64,000 nucleotides of DNA, from NCBI GenBank assembly GCA_963921795.1, contig OY997655.1, forward strand, positions 7,548,822 to 7,612,821. The letters are read 5' to 3'. This document shows positions 11,101 through 19,440 of this stretch, in pieces. Numbering within the stretch: position 1 is the stretch's first letter; the number at the start of each line of letters is the position of its first letter. Source of the DNA: Nannobrachium achirus (lineage: Eukaryota; Chordata; Actinopteri; Myctophiformes; Myctophidae). Under the pieces are notes generated by a model. That model had not been told where the DNA came from. It searched no databases and saw only the letters and a program-made list of their open reading frames with translations. The position numbers were made by a program, and so were the translations under genes.

Positions 11101-14100
11101 AATATCTGAACACACAAATTTACATAAATCCAACATACACTGATGATTGCGCTGTCAAACAATGACACTATATGGAATCTATGAAAAGGTTGTGGGGGTC
11201 CCTGCTTCATCTCTCTCTCTCTCAACTAAGGGGTCCTTGGCCTGAAAACGTTTGAAGACCCCTGCTCTTTTCATATGAATGAGAGGGGGCGGCCATAGCT
11301 GAATGGTTAGGGAGCCTGCCTGGGGAACCAGTTACCCTGGTTGTCCCTGGTTCGATTCCCGGCCAGGATAGCAATGTCGATGTGTGTCCCTGAGCAAGAC
11401 TCTTAACCCCTAATTGCTCACGCGCTCCTTGTGGGCTGCGAAGCAGCTGGGTTGGGCTGCAAATACTGAATTTCCCTCGCGGGAGGAGTAGGTAACTATT
11501 ATTAACTCTTAGGCTGCATAGTGCATATGGCTGGTTATTTTTGAATAGCTAAGTATATAATTAGTCTTAAGTGGCTGCATAGTGCATATGGCCAAGGTAA
11601 TCACTTCTAAAGCTTAGGGTATTCATATTCTCCCCCCCCCCTGCTCAACCCACCCTAGACCTGGTGCTGCTGGATGGATGTGTGTTTGCAGTGAGTGGCT
11701 CTGGGAGTGAGAGTCAGGACTCCATGGAGCGCTACCAGCCCGTCACCAACACCTGGCAGCTCATGGAGGGTGTGGGTGTGGCAGCCTACTATGATTCTGG
11801 TCACCGTAATGCAGTGGCGCTGGATGGACACCTCTATTTTATTGGTATGGAACAGGTTTATTCACCTGCAAGTTCAACCTGCTGGGTGTTTTATGTAATG
11901 TATGTCAAGCATAATGATTAGCCCATTAAGCGTGTTATTACTAGGGGTGTAACGATAAAGTAACTGCATTGAAATATCGGTTTTAATCGAAGTATATCGA
12001 AATGAAAACAGCTAAAATCGAATCGTATCTTTTGAATTTGTATTGTATCGAATCGGCAGTGCAAAGAATCGATTGTATCGATACTACCTACTTGTGCATT
12101 GTGTTTAGCATTTTTAAGAAGAACAATTTAAAAGGAGGGGTTTAATTACTTTTCCATTCCATATAGCTACACTGGTCTATCGATAAATGTGTGTAATCTC
12201 TGGGTTCATGTCAAGGTGCAGGTTTGTCAATATACAAATGTCCATGTATTTGGCAGATAATCACAGTGTTTACTTATTTATATGCATAAATATACATGTT
12301 TCCCTTAAAAACCTGCACTATCCACACCTTTCACACAAATTTAATTTCTTTGCTAAATAGTTACTATATCGATTTTAAATCATTGAATCGAATCGTATCG
12401 TATCGCCATGAATGAACCAATATCGGCCATGTATCGTATTGTTAACCATGTATCGTGATATGTATCGAATCACTATTAAAATGTATCGTTACACCCCTAG
12501 TTATTACACATTATTACTTAAACATTTTGTATGTTTTAACTATTAAAAATAGCAGATATACAAGCTCACAGCGCACAATTCTGGTTACAAATGTTCGCTT
12601 TAAAAATACATCGATTCTAAGATTTGCAAGAATTTTCATGACTTTTCAAAAATCTACAAGCTTGTGAGCTTGTAGATCTGCTATTTTTTCAATTTGTGTT
12701 TGTGCTTGCGTCTGTCCTTTTTATCCCTAGGAACTCCTAGAAAGCCAGCCTTACCCCAGGTGTCCAAGTTCAACCCTGAAACATCCGTGTGGACAGAAGT
12801 CCCTCCTATGCAGATTCTACGTGATCTCCCTGCTGTCTGCGCTCTGAACGGAAAGCTCTACGCTATAGGTATCATATAGAGATGCTCTGATTGCTGGCCG
12901 ATACCGTTCACCGATCAACTGGAATCAGTATCTGCAGATAGGCCTACCGATATTCCCGATCGATCGTCAAATCTATAAATTCTTCTATTTATTGTGTTAC
13001 TGTAGCAGCCTTTATATTTAATGATTCTTCTTACAAAACATTGACATTGTATATATTAAGTATAAACATTAGGAGATTGCAGACTGAGGTCCTTTAGTAT
13101 CTAATTCAACTTGTAGGATTTGAAGCTGAGGTTACATTCAATCCCACAGATAAATATTGTGAAAATAGCTGATCTAGCTTGTAGATCGGCAAAGCCGATA
13201 CCAATCAAAGCCGATCGAGGCAAAGCCGATACCAATCAAAGCCGATAGAGGCATTATCGGCAGATCGCGATCACTCACCGATCAATTGTCGGCACATCTC
13301 AAGTATCATACCTGTCTCCACTCTGAATGAAAGCTCTTCAAAGGGGGCCACATTAGAACATATTAAAACACCCAAGGGCCGACTATGTCTCCTGACTAAA
13401 TGTACTTTCGGTTGGACCATAACAAAATCACATACTGTACATATGCATCACAACTACAATATTTTATTGAACTATCATCAATATTTAATATCAGTGGTCT
13501 TTTGTCAGGTGTGTGCTCTGAACAAAACACAAATTACCAAATGTAACCAAACATGCAAGGTAAAAAAGACAACAAAATAGCCTTTCTTTGACCCCTTCAG
13601 AATGAAAATTAGGAATTTTGTATAAATGTGTTATACAAAATTCCTCGACTCTTAGTGCTCGTCAGGGTGCCGGGTCCCCAGTTAAAACATGATTATTTTG
13701 GGGGGTCACAGCCTGAAAAGGTTGAGAACCACTGGCATACACTACCTGTCTTTGGGCATTTCGCATAGGAGTAAGCGACTTGTTATTGAGCTGAATTATT
13801 GTTATATAGTCCTGGAAATTGGGTTAAAGGAGCTATAGTCAACTTTTTCATTGTAGGGCCGACACTTTGTTTACATCCTAGTCTATAGACTAGAATGTAA
13901 ACAAAGTGTTGGTCTGACTTTGGCCAAAATGATTATTTTATCATTATTTTACGCTTTTTGTGGTAATTTTTGAATAGAAACACATATATGAAGCTTATTT
14001 TTTTTAAAAATATTTTCGAAACATTTTTATTTTAGCATCCGTTTTTCAAGAAAAAGTTGACTATAGCTCCTTTAAATATTCTGGAAAAGTTTTGGAAATT

Positions 14101-15572
14101 GGTAATATATGTGTTGGAACCCTGTATATCTGCTATTTTACAACAGCTAAAGCATACAACAATGGTTCAAGTAATAACATGCAATAACGCGTCCTAAATT
14201 CTTTGTCTTTATAAGGTGGTCGTAATTATTCTAATATGAAGTCCAAGAGCGCCGGGCCCCATTATGTGTTTGAGAACACGGTGGAGTGCTTGGACCCCAG
14301 GGCCGACCGGTGGACCATGTGCTCCCCCATGCTGGAGCCTCGCTTCCAGCCCCGCGTGACCCTGTTGCACGGAGACATCTACGTCCTGGGAGGGATAGAC
14401 CTCAACTTCAGGTAAGACATAAGACATGTTTCCATAAACGTAATCGAATTAGGGAAGCGAATTATCAGAAATACGCATTAAGACAAAGCGAATTTAGCAT
14501 GTTTCCATTTGCGGGTGTCATTCGAATTAGCGACGGTCGCATGAGTTGAACCTGAGCACTGCGCGTCTGACTGCTGTGACTTGGTCGTTGTCTAGTTATC
14601 AATCATCATGGCCCCAAATAACCTTTAAATATCTTACAATTGGCGACGAGTCTTGCGAAATTGTCAAGAGTTCCTCTCAATACATAAAGCTATATAACCT
14701 CTCCATCATCGGCAATAGTCAGTGATGTGTGTTCACCACACTCCCGCGCCCCCACCGTTGCGCTCAGGTTCACCAGGAAAACCGCGGTCGCGTCGCTGCA
14801 CAGTGCTTATCCTGCAAGTTTCAGCGTCCTCTGGAAGGTGGCCGATCTGCAAGCTCACAACGCGGCGCGGAGACGCGGATGCGAGCTGCTGTGAGCTTGT
14901 AGATCGGCCACGTTTGGCACGCAACACCGTGTGATGAGGAAGGGTTAGCCACGGATTGCTTGACTCCGGGAGGTAAAACTGGGAGGAATTTACACACGGT
15001 CTGTGTCACTCCGTGTGTAACAAACAACCGGTTTGTTTTGTGGCTAACGGGACGTTAAGCGGCAGGGGAAAGTGTTAAATTGGAGGACGATAAGGACCCA
15101 GAACGTCATAATCTATTCGCATTTATTGTGTGTTCCATTCACAAATGCACATTTAGTTTATTCGATAAAGCCTCAAAATCCACCTCCTCCAAGCGGATAT
15201 TTTTTTTTGCGGATAATGAAAGTTTATTAGCATTTTGAAGTGTTTCCATAAAAATATTTAATGCGCATTAAGAGGCTTTATGGAAACGCCACTATAGTCT
15301 CGCGTAGCCAGACAACCACAATCTCAGACTCTTTGTTCTTTGCACGTCCCTGGTCCTCGTGTAGCGGACTCCCGAACATCGAGCGCTACAGTGACGAGAC
15401 GGACTCCTGGGAAACGGTGGGACAGATGCCAGGTGATTTCCCCGATGCTGCCCTTAAGTCCCCCATGGCTCTCAAGCTGAGGAGCGACCGCTCTGATGAT
15501 GAATACGACGACGACGATGATGATGATGAAGAAGAACGCGGTTCTGATGATTCTTTTGAAAACAGTGATTAG
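2003..15572 (+). CDS. Kelch-like (BTB-BACK-Kelch) protein, 12 coding exons
   Basis: Probable substrate adaptor of a CUL3 ubiquitin ligase (role inferred from the family). Twelve exons joined at GT/AG sites give 1890 nt, 629 residues: 2003-2071, 2995-3153, 3994-4128, 4649-4840, 6147-6290, 6446-6608, 7119-7283, 9459-9593, 11659-11844, 12731-12868, 14216-14411, 15365-15572. The BTB domain (about 35-145) has LCDVTL and CHRSVLASFSSYF; BACK follows (about 150-260, with NCVEMFCCAD). Six kelch repeats span about 288-595, each with a W anchor. The Gly-Gly doublet is intact in repeats 2, 5 and 6 (LAGG, IGGR, LGGI) and altered in 1, 3 and 4 (VGRG, VSGS, IGTP). An Asp/Glu-rich tail ends the protein. Length and domain order fit the KLHL family; the exact paralogue is not recognised. 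ATG 2003 is the first in-frame start after the acceptor. Introns are loaded with MITEs. Confidence 0.9.
2089..2190 (+). repeat. (GT)n microsatellite at the exon 1 donor
   Basis: About 45 GT units run almost from the exon 1 donor, ending in GTGC steps. GU repeats are known binding sites for CELF and TDP-43 proteins, so an influence on splicing is possible but only inferred. Confidence 0.9.
2213..2549. mobile_element. MITE with CACAGGTTTGGGTAAA ends
   Basis: The left end CACAGGTTTGGGTAAAACGT is matched by the reverse complement near 2520-2549, with one or two mismatches over about 30 bp. It lies in KLHL intron 1. No clear target duplication was found, so the superfamily is open. Confidence 0.6.
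2995..3153 (+). CDS. KLHL coding exon 2 (residues 24-76, BTB)
   Basis: Acceptor CCTCCCTGCAG, donor GAG|GTAAAT, phase 0. Encodes the BTB N-terminal half with the hallmark LNNTLCDVTLCCEG and CHRSVLASFSSYFE segments. Confidence 0.9.
3170..3437 (-). mobile_element. LINE/SINE 3'-type repeat in intron 2
   Basis: Contains AGCGCTTTACAGTG, an ATTC tetranucleotide run, TGTCTTGCCCAAGGACACTT and GGATTCGAACC, a tRNA-like box-B motif in reverse. This combination is common in fish genomes as a dispersed retroposon; the clade is not assigned. Confidence 0.55.
3565..3954. mobile_element. hAT-like MITE just before KLHL exon 3
   Basis: Left end TAGGGATGAGACCATATGA and right end GATTATCATCCCAACCCT are imperfect inverted repeats. 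It carries a damaged copy of the shared hairpin module near 3672-3728. It ends 39 bp before exon 3. Confidence 0.5.
3994..4128 (+). CDS. KLHL coding exon 3 (residues 77-121, BTB)
   Basis: Acceptor TCCACAG, donor CAG|GTAATG, phase 0. AMFTSGMKES followed by LLVDFAYTYRVSISPDNVQ is the BTB C-terminal half; FAYT is strongly conserved in BTB-Kelch proteins. Confidence 0.9.
4295..4356. repeat. Hairpin module, intron 3
   Basis: TTGCAGATCTACAAGCTCAC pairs with GAGCTTGTAGATC around a short loop. It is one of the copies whose host element is no longer clear. Confidence 0.75.
4649..4840 (+). CDS. KLHL coding exon 4 (residues 122-185, BTB/BACK)
   Basis: Acceptor TGCTCCAG, donor CAG|GTTAGT, phase 0. PLLAASDLLDV completes the BTB and 3-box region; NNCVEMFCCADDHSC starts the BACK domain. 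Confidence 0.9.
5081..5162. repeat. Hairpin module in CAGGGGTC-type hAT
   Basis: CAAAAATAGC and GCTATTTTTG close a stem whose inner arms use ACAAGCTTACA and TGTAAGCTTGT. The C-to-T change relative to the main core is matched in the opposite arm. Confidence 0.85.
5322..5682. repeat. 28/29-bp minisatellite inside the hAT element
   Basis: Twelve copies of GGGGTCCCTGCTTCATCTCT plus CTCAGCTA(A). Copies differ mainly by one A (28 or 29 bp). Other members of this hAT family in the window carry a single copy, so the array grew after insertion. Confidence 0.95.
5704..6100. mobile_element. Retroposon fragment (CATTTAGCAGATG type)
   Basis: Contains CATTTAGCAGATGTTTTTAA followed by CCAAAGCGACTTACAA, a motif found in very many fish LINE/SINE tails. 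It starts directly after the hAT target duplication. Confidence 0.5.
6147..6290 (+). CDS. KLHL coding exon 5 (residues 186-233, BACK)
   Basis: Acceptor CCTATCAATAG, donor AAG|GTCAGT, phase 0. Reads EEFLSLSVERVTQILASDHL, then KEDTVFKAAMLWLEKCP, the standard BACK pattern. Confidence 0.9.
6446..6608 (+). CDS. KLHL coding exon 6 (residues 234-288, BACK end)
   Basis: Acceptor TTCTTTAAG, donor ACAG|GTACCT, phase 1. Encodes IRLPLISPSYLLTVVERL and a linker. The donor lies in a 29-bp minisatellite that repeats it downstream. The first donor is the only one I found that keeps the frame open into exon 7. Confidence 0.85.
6609..6730 (+). repeat. 29-bp minisatellite that repeats the exon 6 donor
   Basis: Four units beginning GTACCTACAGTAACACAACA create donor-like CACAG|GTACC sites at 6609, 6638, 6667, 6696 and 6725. 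Reading on past the first donor reaches TAA near 6659. Confidence 0.9.
7119..7283 (+). CDS. KLHL coding exon 7 (residues 288-342, kelch 1)
   Basis: Acceptor TTGTTGAAG, donor TCAG|GTGAGG, phases 1 and 1. VFVTVGRG opens the first kelch repeat; a basic NKKKKFHK insert precedes VESFDPLTSQWTTL. A hAT-like MITE begins 21 bp after the exon. Confidence 0.85.
7305..7694. mobile_element. hAT-like MITE, TAGGGCTGTCACAATTAT family, intron 7
   Basis: Ends TAGGGCTGTCACAATTAT and ATATCGTGACAGCCCTA, flanked by ATCACCGT and ATCGCCGT (8 bp, one mismatch). The centre is a hairpin module at 7401-7483. Confidence 0.8.
7401..7483. repeat. Hairpin module in TAGGGCTGTC-type hAT
   Basis: Nearly perfect stem: ATAGTGGAAATAGC and GCTATTTCCACTAT enclose the ACAAGCTCACAACGCG arms. 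The outer ATAGTGGA part is specific to this host family. Confidence 0.9.
7782..7953. mobile_element. Palindromic MITE (TAGCTATGCCCCTCCC)
   Basis: Two arms of about 75 bp, from AATTAGCCAGTAGCTATGCC to its reverse complement at 7953, meet near a GGCTTGCCTTGGCAA centre. A longer relative lies at 8296-9061. Confidence 0.75.
8296..9061. mobile_element. Palindromic MITE split by a second element
   Basis: Same family as 7782-7953 (AGCTATGCCCCTCCCAAAA at the left, its complement at the right). The centre is interrupted at 8379-8977 by an element with a 9-bp duplication of the host sequence AGGCTTGCC. Confidence 0.75.
8379..8977. mobile_element. GCGACCG-ended MITE, 9-bp target duplication
   Basis: Inverted ends GCGACCGCAGTTTTCCCGGT and the complement of GGGAGAACTGCATCGC. 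AGGCTTGCC flanks both sides (8370-8378 and 8978-8986). Nine-base duplications point to MULE (MuDR-like) transposition; 8-9 bp elements such as Merlin are the alternative. Confidence 0.75.
9459..9593 (+). CDS. KLHL coding exon 8 (residues 343-387, kelch 2)
   Basis: Acceptor CCACCATAG, donor TTCA|GTAAGA, phase 1. Reads SVLYLAGGYRDG, then MWRYDVHRNSWSEMAPM, a canonical kelch blade. Confidence 0.9.
9990..10250 (-). mobile_element. tRNA-derived SINE (V-SINE-like)
   Basis: On the minus strand a tRNA-like head has box A TGGCACAGTGGTTAGCGC and box B GGTTCGATTCC, then the conserved GTGTGGAGTTTGCATGTTCT centre. This arrangement matches V-SINEs of bony fishes. Pieces of the centre recur at 40860-40960 and 41325-41420. 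Confidence 0.8.
10380..10588. mobile_element. MITE with 58-bp perfect inverted repeats
   Basis: The first and last 58 bases are exact reverse complements (starting CTTCCTAGACATACCAGACA) around a GC-rich centre of about 90 bp. The perfect match suggests recent insertion or arm homogenisation. No target duplication could be called. Confidence 0.8.
10791..11264. mobile_element. hAT-like MITE, CAGGGGTCTTCAAC family, intron 8
   Basis: Same ends as 4937-5702, flanked by CTCTATTC and CTCTTTTC. Carries a shortened hairpin module at 10920-10972. Confidence 0.85.
10920..10972. repeat. Hairpin module (short form)
   Basis: GCCAGAAATAGCAGATCTAC against GTAGATCGGCTATTTTCGGC, with most of the inner arms deleted. 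Confidence 0.8.
11285..11510 (+). mobile_element. tRNA-derived SINE
   Basis: Box A-like TAGCTGAATGGTTAGGGAGC and box B GGTTCGATTCCCGGCC are spaced as in tRNA genes, followed by a CCCTGAGCAAGACTCTTAAC tail. It is not a functional tRNA: the cloverleaf is not kept and the tail is SINE-like. Confidence 0.75.
11659..11844 (+). CDS. KLHL coding exon 9 (residues 388-449, kelch 3)
   Basis: Acceptor CCACCCTAG, donor ATTG|GTATGG, phase 1. Reads LVLLDGCVFAVSGSGSES, then MERYQPVTNTWQLM. The usual Gly-Gly doublet is Ser-Gly here. Confidence 0.85.
11942..12499. mobile_element. hAT-like MITE, TAGGGGTGTAACGATA family, intron 9
   Basis: Ends TAGGGGTGTAACGATA and TATCGTTACACCCCTA, with a perfect 8-bp duplication GTTATTAC on both sides (11934-11941, 12500-12507). 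The interior is rich in ATCGAAT words. Confidence 0.9.
12545..12692. repeat. Hairpin module, interrupted
   Basis: Left half AAAAATAGCAGATATACAAG and right half GAGCTTGTAGATCTGCTATT are separated by about 90 bp of unrelated sequence that contains GTTCGCTTTAAAAATACAT, a string also seen at about 32160. Confidence 0.65.
12731..12868 (+). CDS. KLHL coding exon 10 (residues 450-495, kelch 4)
   Basis: Acceptor TTATCCCTAG, donor ATAG|GTATCA, phase 1. Reads VSKFNPETSVWTEVPPM, then LNGKLYAIG. The donor hexamer lies inside the 8-bp target duplication of a MITE that starts at 12877. Confidence 0.85.
12877..13302. mobile_element. hAT-like MITE touching the exon 10 donor
   Basis: Imperfect ends TAGAGATGCTCTGATTGC and GGCACATCTCAA, with a perfect 8-bp duplication GTATCATA at 12869-12876 and 13303-13310. 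The left copy of the duplication begins at the splice donor itself. A half hairpin module is near 13165-13190. Confidence 0.8.
13600..13740. mobile_element. hAT end fragment (GGTTGAGAACCACTG)
   Basis: Contains GGGGTCACAGCCTGAAAAGG then TTGAGAACCACTG, the end of the CAGTGGTTCTCAACC family. The same segment and its downstream flank recur at 30580-30800. Confidence 0.6.
13828..14071. mobile_element. TTAA-target MITE (AGGAGCTATAGTCAAC)
   Basis: Ends AGGAGCTATAGTCAACTTTT and its complement, inserted exactly in TTAA (13824-13827 and 14072-14075). The paralogous stretch at 30761-30776 reads GGGTTAAATATTCTGG without the element, so the duplication is read directly. This target fits piggyBac or Kolobok-type transposition. 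Confidence 0.9.
14216..14411 (+). CDS. KLHL coding exon 11 (residues 496-560, kelch 5)
   Basis: Acceptor TCTTTATAAG, donor TCAG|GTAAGA. Reads GGRNYSNMKSK, then VECLDPRADRWTMCSPMLEP and GDIYVLGGIDLNF. Confidence 0.9.
14536..14791. mobile_element. Fragment of GCGACCG-ended MITE
   Basis: Shares CTCCATCATCGGCAATAGTC, a CACTCCCGCGCCCCCACC-type segment and a GGTCGC end with the elements at 8379-8977 and 44438-45010. It is shorter and has no clear flanking duplication. Confidence 0.5.
14838..14911. repeat. Hairpin module, GTGGCC variant
   Basis: GTGGCCGATCTGCAAGCTCA pairs with GTGAGCTTGTAGATCGGCCA C. Here the usual AATAGC/GCTATT collar is replaced in both arms by GTGGCC/GGCCAC. Confidence 0.75.
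15365..15572 (+). CDS. KLHL coding exon 12 (residues 561-629, kelch 6 and acidic tail)
   Basis: Acceptor CTCGTGTAG. Reads LPNIERYSDETDSWETVGQM, closing the sixth kelch repeat. The tail from about residue 596 is a GAT/GAC/GAA run coding mostly Asp and Glu. Stop TAG at 15570-15572. Confidence 0.85.
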
Positions 15573-15695
15573 GATGGTGATGGTGAAGTAGTTTGGTAAG
15601 AGGCGGTGATGTGTTTTGAAGTTGTAACCACTGCTATAGCATTTGTCCCCTGTCTCTCCTGCTTTCTTAATAAACAGACAATACAGTACATTTTC
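15573..15695 (+). promoter_or_regulatory. KLHL 3' UTR with polyadenylation signal
   Basis: AATAAA at 15669-15674 lies about 100 bp after the stop codon; cleavage is expected near 15690. This gives a very short 3' UTR. Confidence 0.6.
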
Positions 15696-16285
15696 CAGGT
15701 GGGTTGCCGATGCCGATCCCGTGTGAGTTCTCTCTCCCCATTGGATAACATGGGTATCCCGACCTGGAAATGCATTTTCTGTTTACCAAAGAGCTGGAGA
15801 GACAGGGGAGACTCATGTTACTGAACAAACACTATAGCAATGAATGTGATTACTATGAGAATATAGAGCTGTTTAACAAACACAGAAACATCACTTGCCC
15901 AACCTATTTTAATATCATTATCTACTGGCTCTACTGCGGGCCATAACTTCTACTAGATTCTAGAACGTGGTCTGTTAAACCCTCCTGTTCAATCATCCTC
16001 TTCAATGGCTATTGGTTTCCTCAATAGAGGAATTCATATTTTTGCACACAATTACTGCCCCAAAATCTTTGTTCTTGCCTTAACCTTTGAAAGGTTTTAG
16101 AAGCTGTGTCCTGAAAAGACAAAAGAAATGTTTACTTCCGGTTGCGTCATGACGTCATCGGACGACGTCCCCTTGAGTAAAAATACCTTTGAGTAATAGT
16201 GTCCAAGAATGGGCTAGATCAGCTGAGAACGCCCATGCGTCTTGGGCACAGAAAGTGTTTAATGAGCCCTTGTCTTCCCTGGCAC
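15696..16285. other. Intergenic spacer, nothing recognised
   Basis: Between the KLHL polyadenylation region and the satellite. I see no exon, RNA gene or terminal repeats. Confidence 0.4.
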
Positions 16286-19200
16286 CAATGTATGTGCAGC
16301 ATAGAGTAGATATTAACATGTGCTCATAGACCACTGTATGTGCAGCATAGAGTAGATATTAACATGTGCTCATAGACCACTGTATGTGCAGCATAGAGTA
16401 GATATTAACATGTGCTCATAGACCACTGTATGTGCAGCATAGAGTAGATATTAACATGTGCTCATAGACCACTGTATGTGCAGCATAGAGTAGATATTAA
16501 CATGTGCTCATAGACCATTGTATGTGCAGCATAGAGTAGATATTAACATGTGCTCATAGACCACTGTATGTGCAGCATAGAGTAGATATTAACATGTGCT
16601 CATAGACCACTGTATGTGCAGCATAGAGTAGATATTAACATGTGCTCATAGACCACTGTATGTGCAGCATAGAGTAGATATTAACATGTGCTCATAGACC
16701 ACTGTATGTGCAGCATAGAGTAGATATTAACATGTGCTCATAGACTACTGTATGTGCAGCATAGAGTAGATATTAACATGTGCTCATAGACCACTGTATG
16801 TGCAGCATAGAGTAGATATTAACATGTGCTCATAGACCACTGTATGTGCAGCATAGAGTAGATATTAACATGTGCTCATAGACCACTGTATGTGCAGCAT
16901 AGAGTAGATATTAACATGTGCTCATAGACCACTGTATGTGCAGCATAGAGTAGATATTAACATGTGCTCATAGACTACTGTATGTGCAGCATAGAGTAGA
17001 TATTAACATGTGCTCATAGACCACTGTATGTGCAGCATAGAGTAGATATTAACATGTGCTCATAGACCACTGTATGTGCAGCATAGAGTAGATATTAACA
17101 TGTGCTCATAGACCACTGTATGTGCAGCATAGAGTAGATATTAACATGTGCTCATAGACCACTGTATGTGCAGCATAGAGTAGATATTAACATGTGCTCA
17201 TAGACCACTGTATGTGCAGCATAGAGTAGATATTAACATGTGCTCATAGATCACTGTATGTGCAGCATAGAGTAGATATTAACATGTGCTCATAGACCAC
17301 TGTATGTGCAGCATAGAGTAGATATTAACATGTGCTCATAGACCACTGTATGTGCAGCATAGAGTAGATATTAACATGTGCTCATAGACCACTGTATGTG
17401 CAGCATAGAGTAGATATTAACATGTGCTCATAGACCACAGTATGTGCAGCATAGAGTAGATATTAACATGTGCTCATAGACCACTGTATGTGCAGCATAG
17501 AGTAGATATTAACATGTGCTCATAGACCACTGTATGTGCAGCATAGAGTAGATATTAACATGTGCTCATAGACCACTGTATGTGCAGCATAGAGTAGATA
17601 TTAACATGTGCTCATAGACCACAGTATGTGCAGCATAGAGTAGATATTAACATGTGCTCATAGACCACTGTATGTGCAGCATAGAGTAGATATTAACATG
17701 TGCTCATAGACCACTGTATGTGCAGCATAGAGTAGATATTAACATGTGCTCATAGACCACTGTATGTGCAGCATAGAGTAGATATTAACATGTGCTCATA
17801 GACCACTGTATGTGCAGCATAGAGTAGATATTAACATGTGCTCATAGACCACTGTATGCAGCATAGAGTAGATATTAACATGTGCTCATAGACCACTGTA
17901 TGCAGCATAGAGTAGATATTAACATGTGCTCATAGACCACTGTATGTGCAGCATAGAGTAGATATTAACATGTGCTCATAGACCACTGTATGTGCAGCAT
18001 AGAGTAGATATTAACATGTGCTCATAGATCACTGTATGTGCAGCATAGAGTAGATATTAACATGTGCTCATAGACCACTGTATGTGCAGCATAGAGTAGA
18101 TATTAACATGTGCTCATAGACCACTGTATGTGCAGCATAGAGTAGATATTAACATGTGCTCATAGACCACTGTATGTGCAGCATAGAGTAGATATTAACA
18201 TGTGCTCATAGACCACTGTATGTGCAGCATAGAGTAGATATTAACATGTGCTCATAGACCACTGTATGTGCAGCATAGAGTAGATATTAACATGTGCTCA
18301 TAGACCACTGTATGTGCAGCATAGAGTAGATATTAACATGTGCTCATAGACCACTGTATGTGCAGCACAGAGTAGATATTAACATGTGCTCATAGACCAC
18401 TGTATGTGCAGCATAGAGTAGATATTAACATGTGCTCATAGACCACTGTATGTGCAGCATAGAGTAGATATTAACATGTGCTCATAGACCACTGTATGTG
18501 CAGCATAGAGTAGATATTAACATGTGCTCATAGACCACTGTATGTGCAGCATAGAGTAGATATTAACATGTGCTCATAGACCACTGTATGTGCAGCATAG
18601 AGTAGATATTAACATGTGCTCATGGACCATTGTATGTGCAGCATAGAGTAGATATTAACATGTGCTCATAGACCACTGTATGTGCAGCATAGAGTAGATA
18701 TTAACATGTGCTCATGGACCACTGTATGTGCAGCATAGAGTAGATATTAACATGTGCTCATAGACCACTGTATGTGCAGCATAGAGTAGATATTAACATG
18801 TGCTCATGGACCACTGTATGTGCAGCATAGAGTAGATATTAACATGTGCTCCTAGACCACTGTATGTGCAGCATAGAGTAGATATTAACATGTGCTCATG
18901 GACCACTGTATGTGCAGCATAGAGTAGATATTAACATGTGCTCATAGACCACTGTATGTGCAGCATAGAGTAGATATTAACATGTGCTCATAGACCACTG
19001 TATGTGCAGCATAGAGTAGATATTAACATGTGCTCATGGACCACTGTATGTGCAGCATAGAGTAGATATTAACATGTGCTCCTAGACCACTGTATGTGCA
19101 GCATAGAGTAGATATTAACATGTGCTCATAGACCACTGTATGTGCAGCATAGAGTAGATATTAACATGTGCTCATAGACCACTGTATGTGCAGCATAGAG

Positions 19201-19440
19201 TAGATATTAACATGTGCTCATGGACCACTGTATGTGCAGCATAGAGTAGATATTAACATGTGCTCATAGACCACTGTATGTGCAGCATAGAGTAGATATT
19301 AACATGTGCTCATAGACCACTGTATGTGCAGCATAGAGTAGATATTAACATGTGCTCATAGACCACTGTATGTGCAGCATAGAGTAGATATTAACATGTG
19401 CTCATAGACCACTGTATGTGCAGCATAGAGTAGATATTAA
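16286..19440. repeat. 46-bp satellite, about 68 copies
   Basis: Unit TGTATGTGCAGCATAGAGTA GATATTAACATGTGCTCATAGACCAC repeats head to tail every 46 bp with very few changes. Two adjacent 44-bp units near 17849 and 17895 lack one TG. Variants recur at multiples of the unit: ACTACTG at 16743 and 16973, CCTAGACC at 18851 and 19081 (both 230 bp), ACAGTATG about 184 bp apart near 17436 and 17620. The array therefore grew by duplicating blocks of four or five units. Confidence 0.97.

Noticed and set aside
16286..19440. Possible CRISPR-like array
   Set aside because: The units are contiguous 46-bp repeats with no variable spacers, in a eukaryotic context. It is a satellite.
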